DNA of 64,000 nucleotides, taken from Globodera rostochiensis (lineage: Eukaryota > Nematoda > Chromadorea > Rhabditida > Heteroderidae). Below the pieces are notes generated by a model that had not been told where the DNA came from, did no database searches, and saw nothing but the letters and a program-made list of their open reading frames with translations. Both the position numbers and the translations under genes were made by a program. Shown piece by piece: positions 1 to 10,414 of this stretch (position 1 is the first letter of the stretch; each line of letters opens with the position of its first letter). The stretch is taken from NCBI GenBank assembly GCA_018350325.1, contig JAEVLN010000013.1, positions 1,736,001 through 1,800,000 of the forward strand. The letters are read 5' to 3'.

Positions 1-32
1 CGTCACATAACCCCCCAACGGTTTTTGGGCTA

Positions 33-921
33 CTGAACTCGTTGAACATGTTGAGATTAGTCCGGTAGTGTATCGCTCTTTCATGTTGGGGTTTGCGAGC
101 TGAACTCGTTGAACATGTTGAGATTAGTCCGGTAGTGTATCATCGCTCTTTCATGTTGGGGTTTGCGAGCTGAACTCGTTGAACATGTTGAGATTAGTCC
201 GGTAGTGTATCGCTCTTTCATGTTGGGGTTTGCGAGCTGAACTCGTTGAACATGTTGAGATTAGTCCGGTAGTGTATCGCTCTTTCATGTTGGGGTTTGC
301 GAGCTGAACTCGTTGAACATGTTGAGATTAGTCCGGTAGTGTATCATCGCTCTTTCATGTTGGGGTTTGCGAGCTGAACTCGTTGAACATGTTGAGATTA
401 GTCCGGTAGTGTATCGCTCTTTCATGTTGGGGTTTGCGAGCTGAACTCGTTGAACATGTTGAGATTAGTCCGGTAGTGTATCATCGCTCTTTCATGTTGG
501 GGTTTGCGAGCTGAACTCGTTGAACATGTTGAGATTAGTCCGGTAGTGTATCGCTCTTTCATGTTGGGGTTTGCGAGCTGAACTCGTTGAACATGTTGAG
601 ATTAGTCCGGTAGTGTATCGCTCTTTCATGTTGGGGTTTGCGAGCTGAACTCGTTGAACATGTTGAGATTAGTCCGGTAGTGTATCATCGCTCTTTCATG
701 TTGGGGTTTGCGAGCTGAACTCGTTGAACATGTTGAGATTAGTCCGGTAGTGTATCGCTCTTTCATGTTGGGGTTTGCGAGCTGAACTCGTTGAACATGT
801 TGAGATTAGTCCGGTAGTGTATCATCGCTCTTTCATGTTGGGGTTTGCGAGCTGAACTCGTTGAACATGTTGAGATTAGTCCGGTAGTGTATCATCGCTC
901 TTTCATGTTGAGGTTTGCGAG
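33..921. repeat. 67/70-bp satellite array, 13 copies
   Basis: Thirteen head-to-tail copies begin at 33, 100, 170, 237, 304, 374, 441, 511, 578, 645, 715, 782 and 852. Units are nearly identical and differ mainly by a 3-bp ATC insertion before the CGCTCTTTC segment, giving 67- and 70-bp forms. The last unit degenerates near 915. Single diverged copies occur at about 3905-3940 and 4590-4640, so the unit is also dispersed. No coding function is apparent. Confidence 0.97.
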
Positions 922-929
922 ACTGCTTG

Positions 930-1160
930 ATTTTAATAAGTAGGCTCTGCACGACTCGTACTCAAATTTGCTGGACTCAGTTCCCCAGGGGCAAGATAGT
1001 CAATGGCGCCTGTGCATATTTCTCTCTCCGCCTGCTCCATTATGTCTAGCGTTCGTCGCACGCGTCATCGAACTGCAAACCGTCCAACAGCCAATCAGCG
1101 CTTGACAGCGTGGCGCGCGTGCGTGCTTATAAAAGGCCGCTCTTTCTAAGCGCGAAGCGG
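930..1160 (+). promoter_or_regulatory. promoter-like dispersed repeat, copy 1 (CCAAT + TATA)
   Basis: This segment is about 80 percent similar by eye to 6020-6260. Both contain a CCAAT box inside AGCCAATCAG (1091-1095 here) and a TATAAAA box about 35 bp downstream (1128-1134). The spacing is that of an RNA polymerase II core promoter. It may be the promoter of a mobile element or of a duplicated gene; the small open frame at 1824 is the nearest downstream candidate. Function is inferred from motifs only. Confidence 0.5.
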
Positions 1161-1175
1161 CCAGCTCCGTCTTGG

Positions 1176-1578
1176 GGCCAACTCCGTCTGGGACCAACTC
1201 CGTCTCAGCCATTAAATTTTTGATACTTTACTTTTAGAGTTTGCCAGGATTATCCCGGTTTTTGGAAGCCCGATCTCGGTTTTCGAAAAGTCCCGGCCCC
1301 GGTTCGAAGTGCTGGTCCCGATCCCGGCTTTTATAGTCCCGGTCAATCCCGGGTTTTTCCTTTTGGCTGGGGGTAAATAACATGAAAACTTAATCCGGCA
1401 CAATTGCACAGATTATCCGTTAATAGATGAGCTTTAAGCCTAAGCTTAAGCCTAGGCCTAAGCTAGCTTAGGTTTAGGCCTGAGCCTAACCTCAATTTAG
1501 GCCTTTATGAATTGAAAAGTGCACTAAATGCCGCCCAAAATCGGAACATAATTAATGGATGAGACGGAGTTGGCCCCC
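1176..1578. mobile_element. foldback element interrupting the promoter-like repeat
   Basis: GGGCCAACTCCGTCT at 1177 and ACCAACTCCGTCTCA at 1194 are matched in reverse complement by GAGACGGAGTTGGCCCCC at 1561-1578. Aligning to the sister copy near 6240-6290 shows that the tract between AAAGGCCGCTC and the CATCATT segment is extra here, so about 430 bp was inserted. The interior includes CTTAAGCCTAGGCCTAAGC palindromes. No target duplication is clear. Confidence 0.55.
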
Positions 1579-1823
1579 ACTCCTCCAGCGAAAGTCATCA
1601 TTAGCACAGTTTTCTAAAAATTCTTCTTACGAGTTTCACTTTTGCCCCGTGTCCCGGGCCAAGACTCTCGGCCCACCGACAAACTTAAATCGCGCTTTTG
1701 CTTTATAAACTTATTCCATTTTTATTATTAACATTCCAGCCAAACTCAATCATTTGCCCAGTTTTCTAAAGCTTCTTCAGCCCCATTCCTTCATTTGCAA
1801 CTTCAAACATTGGCACCGGACAA

Positions 1824-1907
1824 ATGGCGGACGTCAACGATGCACAAAACGTAAACATTTTGCAGTCTCTGTTCTGTGTACCATGGGGGATGGGCGAAAA
1901 TTCTTAA
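1824..1907 (+). CDS. short open frame or first exon, unrecognised
   Basis: An ATG at 1824 opens a 27-codon frame beginning MADVNDAQN and closing at TAA 1905-1907. A possible 5' splice site (GTAAAC) follows codon 9, so this might be a first exon rather than a whole gene. It lies about 0.7 kb downstream of the CCAAT/TATA segment. No family is recognised and a chance frame is equally possible. Confidence 0.2.
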   Translation: MADVNDAQNVNILQSLFCVPWGMGENS

Positions 1908-1947
1908 CTAAAAACGGAAATTTTATTTTTTGAAGTTCGGCTAAAGA

Positions 1948-2575
1948 CAGGGATGCCAACAAAAATTTTTCAAAATCAGTACATTGGAATCAAAATATCA
2001 GATTTTGGGGTCAAAAATCAGTACATTTTAAAAAATGTCTCAAAATATAATAAATCATTAATTTTTCGCATGAAATGTGCGTTTTTAACCATATTTCACT
2101 CCTCCAACAATTTTTCTCAACAATTCGGGGTTGGAAATTGCAGCTTTTCACATGGATTTTTGAGTTGGTGGGTCCGACGGCGCCGACAGGTGCCGTCGGG
2201 AAAAGTTTTTTATTTTATAACGTTTTTTTTGTTAAGAAATTGTGCAACATTTCGAAAAACCTTGCCGATTTTCGTTTTTTCAAAAAAGCAATTTTTTTGT
2301 GAAATCTGCTTTAGTAGGGGGGGGGGGGGTCGGCGGTGCCGATAGGCGCCGCCGAGAAAATTTTTGACGCAATTTGTTGAGATTTGCAACCAAACCGGGT
2401 AAATTTTTGGATTTTCGACTCAATTTGTTAACAAAATTGGTCCAAAAATGCGAATTAACCTGAAAATCAGTACAAAATCAGTACGCCGAGCTGAAATCAG
2501 TACATTTTTAATTTGCCAGATTCTGCCTTCTAATATCAGTACATTTCTGATAAATAAGTACAAATGGCATCCCTG
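1948..2575. mobile_element. hAT-type MITE, 628 bp, exact 8-bp target duplication
   Basis: The element begins CAGGGATGCCA and ends with its reverse complement TGGCATCCCTG. It is flanked by identical 8-bp direct repeats GCTAAAGA at 1940-1947 and 2576-2583. An 8-bp duplication and CAGGG termini are characteristic of hAT elements. The interior is AT-rich with repeated ATCAGTACATTTT motifs in both orientations and no transposase, so it is non-autonomous. Confidence 0.88.
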
Positions 2576-2583
2576 GCTAAAGA

Positions 2584-3039
2584 TCAATTGAGGAGCAAAA
2601 AAGTCGGGATAAATTTCCAATAGTTTTTCTATTTTATAGGAATTTTACAAATTAATTAATCAACTTTTAGTACACGGATCCGGATCCTCCTGAAGGAGGA
2701 GGAGCAGGAATTTATAATGGGGACTGGGAATGATTTGATCCATCTTTTTGTGTCTCCCCTACTGCTGAACACATAATTAATTGTGTGCAATAAAATGTTG
2801 TCGTTTTGATTGGTGCAACAATTTTTCTATAAAATTTTTAGGTGCAGATAAAGATGAAAAATGCTTTTTATTGTCATTATTCCCAAAAATCCACAACAAA
2901 AAGTCCACAAGGATCTCGAAAGACCACAAAAATCTGCATTTCAGAAGAAAAAAAATCCTCATTCTCCTTTCCAAAAACCCTGGTCATAAGGCTTAAAATA
3001 TAATCAAAATTCAAATAAAACAATTATTTTATCGTAATA
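2584..3039. other. AT-rich spacer
   Basis: No gene, RNA or clear repeat is seen. A G/A-rich patch around 2683-2712 (GGATCCGGATCC followed by GGAGGAGGAG) is the only compositional feature. Confidence 0.5.
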
Positions 3040-4204
3040 TTGACTACTCATGCTTCACAATCATTCACAACTGTCTCAGCTGAACGGCTTACAATCGTCG
3101 TCGGTGCCGTGTTTATCTCGATCGGTTTTTGGGAACGCTCAGCCGATCACCGGATTCCGGTCTGTGCCTTCCCTTTCCGCGAACCTTCCCCTCGGTCATC
3201 GGCAAGTTCAACACTTTCACTGGGTTCATCTCCAGCTCCCCGTACAAATTGCTGCCCACGCGAAAGCGCGGATCGTTTTTTGCAGTTCCTTTTCAAAGTT
3301 CAGTGTTGTGCAAGGCTGTCTTCAAGTCTTGCAGCAGCAGGAGGAGGACAAAGTACGAATCTAAATCGTTGTACAGCTTGACAATCTCTAACAAACAACA
3401 ACAACATGAATGAGAAGTAATCAAGATTGGCCATTGAAATCCCTCATGGAAGGGGGGGGGGAACCTTTTGCTTCGAAAATCGTAATTGGACCAATTTTCA
3501 CCGTTAAAACTTTCAAAACAAACTTTTGTCCTTGACCTTTCCAATCCCTAAAAAGCCAAACCTGGTCATGTACGTCGCGGCAAACCGTGACAGGACACTT
3601 CAGCACACTCACAAGCCTAAATAACGAAATATTTAAAGAAACTTTAATTAAAATTGAATATTTTTGTCTTAACAATCAAAAAAGCACAGCATTCTATCAG
3701 CTGGGCAATTGCAAAATTTTGACAAATTGAGTTTAAAATTCAAAATGTTCCCGGCGGCGCCAATCGACACCGCGGACCCTCCCCCCCCCCCCGCTCCCCA
3801 GCAGAAGCGGACAGAGTTAAAAATCGATCTAAAATCATGCCAACTATTGGGGATCGCCGCCACCCTTCTGGACAACAAAAATTCGATCTGACGACCCTCC
3901 CTTGGCCTTGTTGAGCATGTTGAGATTTGTCCGGTAGTGTACATATTATCAACCCTTGGCAAATCAGAATTTCCCGGTGCCCTCTATTTTGAACCTTAAT
4001 TTGTGACGTATAAAAGCCTACGGGCATAACCATGGTCAGCAGGAGGTCCTTGGTCAAATCCAGAATCCATGGAAGGTCTACCTCGTCCACGTCCGCGTCC
4101 ACTACTCCCGTGACCAAATGCACTTTCACGGACAGCTTAAAACGTAAATTGTTGTACAGCTTGACAATCTCTTCGTAAGCCTTGCGGGCATACGCCCAAC
4201 CCAA
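3040..4204 (-). pseudogene. decayed or exon-split coding region, unrecognised
   Basis: Three stretches on the minus strand look protein-like. At 4204-3975 a frame starts MGWAYARKAYEEIVKLYNNL and runs to about VMPVGFYTSQIKV. At 3400-3305 there is a second EIVKLYN segment. At about 3273-3110 a frame reading FRVGSNLYGELEMNP ends NRSR-stop. The frames do not join into one intact gene, although introns could account for some breaks. The repeated EIVKLYN motif suggests an internally duplicated or tandemly copied gene. I do not recognise a family. Confidence 0.3.
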
Positions 4205-4550
4205 TTAAGTTATGGACTGCTCGAAAAACTTGTGGTTACAACAATATAAAATTTGTATCTTTTTGTGTGCCATTTGTAAACGGCTCACCACCATTTGACG
4301 TCAAAAGGCAAGCGCAGTGTTTATTTGGCAAAAAGAAGAATTTGTACGTTTTGTCCCAGCTCTCTAATCCGTATGCTCAAAAATCAAAAAAGCACAGAAT
4401 TCTATCAGCTGGGCATTTCATAGTTTTTAGTGAAATAACTCTAATTTGCTTTGGCTTAAAGCTTTTAAATGGCACCTGCTGCTGCTCCTCCGTTCGTTCT
4501 GTTCCACAGCTTTTAATTGCTCCTGCCCGCGTGTCTCTCCGTTGTGGGCC

Positions 4551-4640
4551 CGCGTCACATACCCCCCCCCCCAATGGTTTTCAGGCTGAACTCGTTGAAC
4601 ATGTTGAGATTAGTCTGGTAGTGTATCGCTCTTTCTGTTC
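4551..4640 (+). repeat. dispersed copy of the window-start satellite and its left flank
   Basis: CGTCACATA, a C-run, a GGTTTT segment and then CTGAACTCGTTGAACATG repeat the first ~80 bp of the window. The similarity includes the non-satellite flank, so the unit boundary plus flank moved together. A further pair of related segments (AAAAAGCACAG...TTCTATCAGCTGGGCA) lies at about 3678-3710 and 4388-4420. Confidence 0.75.
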
Positions 4641-4857
4641 TTGCGCACTTTGCTTGGTCGAATTTGTCCTCTATTATTGGTGCCAACCGACTTAATGGGC
4701 AAATTTTTAGTGCCTAAGCAATTTCTTATAAAAGAACTGCACGTCTTAGTGGCAGTAATTGTCAGCTTAGATTTTATTTAAAGAGTTCGGGCTGGTACAG
4801 GTACAGACCGCCATTCCAAGGTATAGAATACAGACACAGGCTTTTTGAAAAGTCCGC

Positions 4858-5405
4858 AACGCCCCCGGGAACAAAACGCCCTCGGGGACAAAACGCCCCC
4901 GGGAACAAAATGCTCCCGGGAACAAAACGCCACCGGGAACAAAACGCCGCCGGGAACAAAACGCCCCCGGGAACAAAACGCCCCCGGGAACAAAACGCTC
5001 GGGGACAAAACGGCCACGGGAACAAAACGCCACCGGGAACAAAACGCCGCCGGGAACAAAACGCCCCCGGGAACAAAACGCCCCCGGGAACAAAACGCTC
5101 GGGGACAAAACGGCCACGGGAACAAAATGCTTCCGGGAACAAAACGCCACCGGGAACAAAACGCCGCCGGGAACAAAACGCCCCCGGGAACAAAACGCCC
5201 CCGGGAACAAAACGCTCGGGGACAAAACGGCCACGGGAACAAAACGCCGCCGGGAACAAAACGCTCGGGGACAAAACGGCCCCGGGAACAAAACGCCGCC
5301 GGGAACAAAACGCCCCCGGGAACAAAACGCTCGGGGACAAAACGGCCACGGGAACAAAACGCCGCCGGGAACAAAACGCTCGGGGACAAAACGATCGGGA
5401 ATAAA
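4858..5405. repeat. 17-bp G/C-rich minisatellite, ~31 copies
   Basis: The core unit is CGCCNCCGGGAACAAAA, with a shorter 15-bp form CGCTCGGGGACAAAA interspersed. Because 17 is not a multiple of three, all frames cycle through the same dipeptide sets and stay open on both strands. The resulting long frames are not evidence of a protein. Confidence 0.95.
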
Positions 5406-5621
5406 AGTACCCCACTGTCCTTTTCTGAATCGCCGTTGTCCAGCCCGGGACAGCAGCCAATTCCCTTATTTAAAAAGGTGCCAACTTTGCTAACAACACG
5501 GCAATTTTCCATACAATCATTAGCCGGACTATGCCCAGTTTGGTGTTTGGCCCCCCCCCCACACCGTGGCCCAATCCGTACATTGTGGCAAAATCCTCGC
5601 CTGACCACCTAATGAATGATG

Positions 5622-5690
5622 GCACATTAGTCCCGACGATGGCACATTAGTCCCGACGATGGCACATTAGTCCCGACTATGCCCAGTTTG
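5622..5690 (+). repeat. 20-bp tandem triplet
   Basis: GATGGCACATTAGTCCCGAC is present three times in a row. It is flanked by two copies of a CTATGCCCAGTTTGG segment (about 5527 and 5675), so a larger duplication encloses it. Confidence 0.85.
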
Positions 5691-6019
5691 GCGTTTGGCC
5701 GCCCCCACTGATAAACCTTGAAGCATTGGACACTGTCGTCACGCTCTAACAAAACCAGCAGCAGAAACCGAAAGTTTTGCGAAGTTTAAGGATTGTTTCA
5801 GCATGTAAAGATTGAGAGCTTGAGCTTCGACGGCATTTGTCACAAATCTGAAGATTTGGGTTTTGACCCTTTAAAAATGTAACCTTTTAAAAATAAACCT
5901 GTAGTCCCGAGAATGGGCACGACGACAAACGGTCTCCATGACGACAAAGTGTCTACTGGAACTAGGTCATGCCAAAGTTAAAGCTTTTACTTTCCAATGG
6001 CACCAAAATTGCTTGGTTT

Positions 6020-6290
6020 TAGTCGCCTAATAAGTAGGCACAATTTGAATGTAACGACTCGTACTCAAATTTGTTGGACTCAGTTGCCCCGGGACAAGAC
6101 GGTCATGCCGTCTGTGCATATTTCTCTCTCCGCCTGCTCCACTGTATCTAGCGTTGGCCGCACGCGTCGTCGAACTGCAAACCGTCCAACAGCCAATCAG
6201 CAGTTGACAACATGGCACGCGTGCGTGTACTGCTTGTATAAAAGGCCGTTCTCCCCAGTCAAAGCCATCATTCGCCTGGTTTTTTAGAAA
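6020..6290 (+). promoter_or_regulatory. promoter-like dispersed repeat, copy 2 (CCAAT + TATA)
   Basis: Homologous to 930-1160 and, beyond the inserted foldback element of that copy, to about 1585-1620. CCAAT lies at 6193-6197 and TATAAAA at 6237-6243. This copy is uninterrupted and defines the ancestral arrangement. No open frame with coding character follows it directly. Confidence 0.5.
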
Positions 6291-6949
6291 TTCTTCTCCT
6301 TGACTTTCTCCTAACCCGCTGCCTAATTCTTCTCTTCCAAATCAATCCTTTCCTTAATCGCTGCCCAATTCTTCTCTTATTTGCCTACTTACTATCTAAA
6401 TTTGCCCCTGCTATTCTTCTGGGGGCCGGTAAATTGCTCTCCCGACAATTTTCGGAAAATTGCTCTCAGCGGAAAATTTCTCTTCATGAGAAAAAATAAA
6501 AATGACAAAATTCATCTAAGACTTAGGACTAAGCCTAACAAACCCCAAGCCAGGGTGGGTTAGGCCTAAGCCTAACGAATTCCGCTGAAAGCAAGTTCCG
6601 AAAATTGTCGGAGAGCAATTTACCTAAACTCATCTTTCTGGCTTTGATAGCTGGCACCCCCGACGGCGATCACTTCAGTGCCGGACACTACAGTGCCAGC
6701 AATTGAAAGGCTTTAACTTTATTTAAACTCAATCAAATCAAACAATCATGATATCATTTGAAAGCTCTAAATGTTTTTCACGAATTTTCTAATTGGTTAG
6801 CTTTGCCTTAACAATAGCTTTTAAAAGCTTAGAGCTTTCCAATGACATCTCGTTTGTTTGATTTGGTTGAGTTTAAAACAAGTTATAGCCTTTCAATTGC
6901 TGGCACTGAGTATCCGTCTGTCTTCAAAATCTCATATCCGTTATCCGTC

Positions 6950-7265
6950 CTTATCCGTGACCTTCCAAAATCCCATATCCAGACGCGGATATATCCGGAT
7001 AAGTGGGTTTTTCATATCCGTCCGTATCCGTAGTGACCCAAAAAACCATATCCGTTATCCGTCCGTATCCGGACATATCCGCGGATATCCGTGACCTTCC
7101 AAAATCCCCCGTCATCCGTCCGTATCCGGATATATCCGCGGATATCCGTGACCTTCCAAAATCCCCCGTCATCCGTCCGTATCCGGATATATCCGCGGAT
7201 ATCCGTGACCTTCCAAAATCCCCCGTCATCCGTCCGTATCCGGATATATCCGCGGATATCCATGA
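6950..7265. repeat. 57-bp minisatellite built from TATCCG words
   Basis: GTGACCTTCCAAAATCCC recurs at 7091, 7148 and 7205, a strict 57-bp period, with degenerate half units on the left from about 6915. The interior is a chain of ATCCGTCCGTATCCGGATAT-like words and a TATCCGCGGATA palindrome. A related patch lies at 18292-18360 inside the MAGI-like gene. Confidence 0.92.
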
Positions 7266-8188
7266 CCACGCCTGTTTTCTATTAACGAATTCTAATCAAT
7301 GCGGCCACCGGCAAACTTAAATCGCGTTTTTACACAATGAACTTAATTCTTTTTATTATTAAGATTTGAAAGTGAAAATTAATCGTCTATTTGATCGACG
7401 CTTCTTCCGACTCTCCGGTCGTGTCCGTCGATTTCATTTGCTCTCCATCATCAGCTTGTACTGCTTGAACTTGTTAGGGGAAAATTTCTTCATTTTCGCT
7501 GTCGTAGCACGCACGCAAACACACACACACGCACTGATCCGGAATTGATTGCATTAAGTGAGATTTTATTTAGATAGTTTAGTTGTTAATCCGCCAACGG
7601 TAAGTCTTTCTTTTCAAAAATTGGGAGTGCTATCCAGTGCCGTTCGCCAGCAGTTTCAATTCCAAATTGCGGTTTCAAGGCTTATGGGTTTTATATACGA
7701 ATCGATTTTTAAAATTCACCTTTTTTAATTTTCATGTCTGGATGGCCACGGCACTGGTGTGGGGCTTGAGTTTGGCATTTTTCAGACACATTTTTAGGGT
7801 ATTAATAACGCTTGCAATTGATATCTTCCCTAAAGCCACGACGAAAATGGTTTAGACAAATTTTGGTTTCAAAGTTTGCACATTTTAAATTAAAAGGAGT
7901 TAAACATGGCTAGTGGAAGGGCATTTGATGACGTTTTTCGTTTTTAATCTCACAAAAAAAAATGTGCAGTTTGGCGGATATGAGTTGCAGCGAAATGTAT
8001 GTACACGAAATTGCATAAAAAAATCATTTGGTGCCAAACGCAATGCAAACAAAAAACGGACAATTGAGCCAAAGCTCGTTTATTCCCTACGAACTACACT
8101 GATAACGATAAATACGACGCATCGGCTTCACGCCTTAATCTTTTTGATCCCATTTTAGGTGTCGGCAGGCACGGACAACAACTGGACC
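7266..8188. other. upstream region of the coiled-coil gene
   Basis: No confident exon. An ATG at 7906 opens MASGRAFDDV before a possible splice site, and a polypyrimidine-AG acceptor sits at 8158. A noncoding or short coding upstream exon of the next gene could be here, but the sequence alone does not settle it. Confidence 0.4.
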
Positions 8189-9685
8189 ATGGACAAATCT
8201 GGCAGCAGCCAAAACAACCCAAAGAAATCGGTGGGTTTGCGCAATGAGAATTTTTGTTAATTAATTCAATTTGATATATTTCAGGGCGCATTAGCTCAGT
8301 CCAACAGCTCGAAAATCCGGTTGGCGCCACCCAAGGTTTTTCTCTCTTTTTTTTTTGTGCGGCATTTTTACTTAAATGCCATTTTAAGACAATCGACTGG
8401 GCAATTGGAACACTTGAGGGCTGTAAGCGTAAGCGCTGTTGCGGGGTGGCGCTTGATGCCGATGTGTACTTCCACACAGCGCACGAGTACTTCAAGTCGT
8501 TCACCAAGTGCCGGGAGGCGAAGGGACATTGCGACGCCAAACTCAAGCAGCACGAACAAAGGAGGATTGAACTGTTGGAGAAACTGCGCCTGCTGCAAGC
8601 GGCTTTCAGCCGTGACGCGCAGGAGAAGGAAGCGTTCCGGGAAAAGAATGTTCTGTTGCTGTCAGAAAATGTTAATCTACGAAGCCAACTGCATGAGCAG
8701 CAAACATTGGGTGTTCGGCTTCAAGAAAAGGTGCAAGCGTTAGCGGACGATATGCAAGGCTTACAAGAGAAAGTCGACGAGCTCGACATGCGTTGCACTG
8801 GCTTTAAAGAGGAGGTTGAAGGGAAGGAAGTGGAGATTAACAAACTGCGCACGTCTATGGCAGCCGTTGAACAGAAGAATCAGCAACGTGACGCGTTGGA
8901 CGTCTCTAAAAGTGAGGCAAAGCCTGAAGCGGTGGTGGCACAAGACGTCAAAGGGGTACGTTTCCAAAAAATTGCGATCAGTGCTTGGGAAAAATTCGAT
9001 TTCCGTCTCCTTTGTTGGAGTTGGAACAGTACTTTGGTGAAAGGGGCGGAGGCAAAAAAATCGTGTTTTACCCGCCGGCACTGACACAGACTAATTACCA
9101 AGTTTCAGCATGCTTTGTTGGCATCGAAACGACGTTCTGAAGAGCGTGACAACGACGGGGAAATCACGTTCATCGGCACTTCAAAACGGTAACTATTTGT
9201 ATAGAAAAAGATGTTGCATTGTTTACCAAAAATCCCTGAACAGCTCCAAGTCGTCGGAGACGACGCCTGGGACTGCTGTTGCTGCTGCTCAACCGCTGAA
9301 CAGCTCCAATTCGACGGCCATTGATCAACCGCAAATGCCTTTGTAAGTTAATAATGCTTATTCATGGTTAGGTTTTGCACTTATTCGATTTGACTGAATC
9401 AAAAATCTGAACCTCAAAAGCGTTTTTAAAATTTGGAAAATTGCCCGAAAATTTCAATGTCCAAACAATTTACGCCCACCATAATCAGACAGGCTGCTGG
9501 AGGCGTTCTGGCGCGTGGTGAAGCAAAACGAGCGGGCAGTGCTGCGCGGCTGGACAAATGCGAGCGCGCTGGTCGACCAGTTCATGCTCTCCCACACGCC
9601 ATGCATTGAACAACCACAACACAAGCAGGCACAATTGCGTGCGTACTTGTTGAAGTCGTTGCCGCCTTGCCCCTACAAAAAATGA
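8189..9685 (+). CDS. coiled-coil protein, six exons, ~343 residues
   Basis: Exons 8189-8230, 8285-8335, 8389-8955, 9109-9188, 9244-9342 and 9493-9685 join with consistent phases to a 344-codon frame ending TGA. The first ATG is provisional because an upstream exon is possible. Exon 3 (about residues 32-220) encodes a long, charged, leucine-rich helix with heptad character (for example LLEKLRLLQAAF and LQEKVDELDMR), so a coiled coil is expected. A serine/threonine/alanine-rich linker follows, then a compact C-terminal segment beginning LLEAFWRVVKQNERAVLRGW. No signal peptide or membrane segment is seen. I do not recognise the family; a structural or scaffold role is only a guess. An AATAAA lies near 10080. 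Confidence 0.75.
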
Positions 9686-10414
9686 CAAAAAAAAAACATT
9701 TTCTTTTTGATTGACCCCTCCCCCCAGCCATCAACACCACACCTCTGTTTTTTTTTGTTGATGTCCACGCATCTCGCAACCACCACACCTCAGTTTGTCG
9801 GCAGAGCCTTAGAAATGTAAGCGATTAAAAAATGGATTTTCTGAAAATTTAGAGAATTTAACACTTTGTCTTCACTGAAAATCCATTTTTGAAAATTAGG
9901 TAGGCCTTATAGCAATTTTTAACTTGCCACTCACTTTGTGCCACAAAAATATTTGTTTGTTTGTTCCCTACCGCACCACTGAAAGATATACGCCTTAAAG
10001 AGATCTCCTCAAATCTCTATTTTAAATCACATAATATGTACGACGAGTAATTAAATTATAAACAAAAAAAAAATTTAGAAATAAATATGGAGGAAAATCA
10101 TGTCGTTGGAAATTGGAATTGGTATACGGTTTCAATGGATCCGGACTGTTACTGTCATTTGGGAAGCCAATCAAAAAATCGATATTATTCGGAAGCTTTC
10201 AGTTTGCCGAAGAGACAGACATAGTGCTTTCCAGTGATACCAAGATTGTTTGATTTGGTTAAATAAGCAAAAAGTTGTACGTTTCAATCTTGTCAACGCC
10301 AAACTGTCCCCAACGGCGCACCGGGGAAGGGAGGGGTAGTATACTGTAGCTGGTGCCCCCCCCCTCGCTTCTCTCCTTTTGAGGGGGGGGGGGTATACTG
10401 TAGCTGGCGGTACA
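9686..10414. other. 3' flank of the coiled-coil gene
   Basis: AT-rich sequence with an AATAAA near 10080 that could end the upstream transcript. Two G/C-rich copies of a GTAGCTGG segment (about 10346 and 10401) precede the next foldback element. No further gene is seen. Confidence 0.5.

Noticed and set aside
4767..5612. Long overlapping open frames (up to ~275 codons) on both strands
   Set aside because: They are produced by the 17-bp minisatellite, which cycles through all frames without stops. No start context, splice sites or non-repeat domain supports them.
8094..8598. Minus-strand open frames over the coiled-coil gene
   Set aside because: They are shadows of the plus-strand exons, whose splice sites and phases fit a complete gene.
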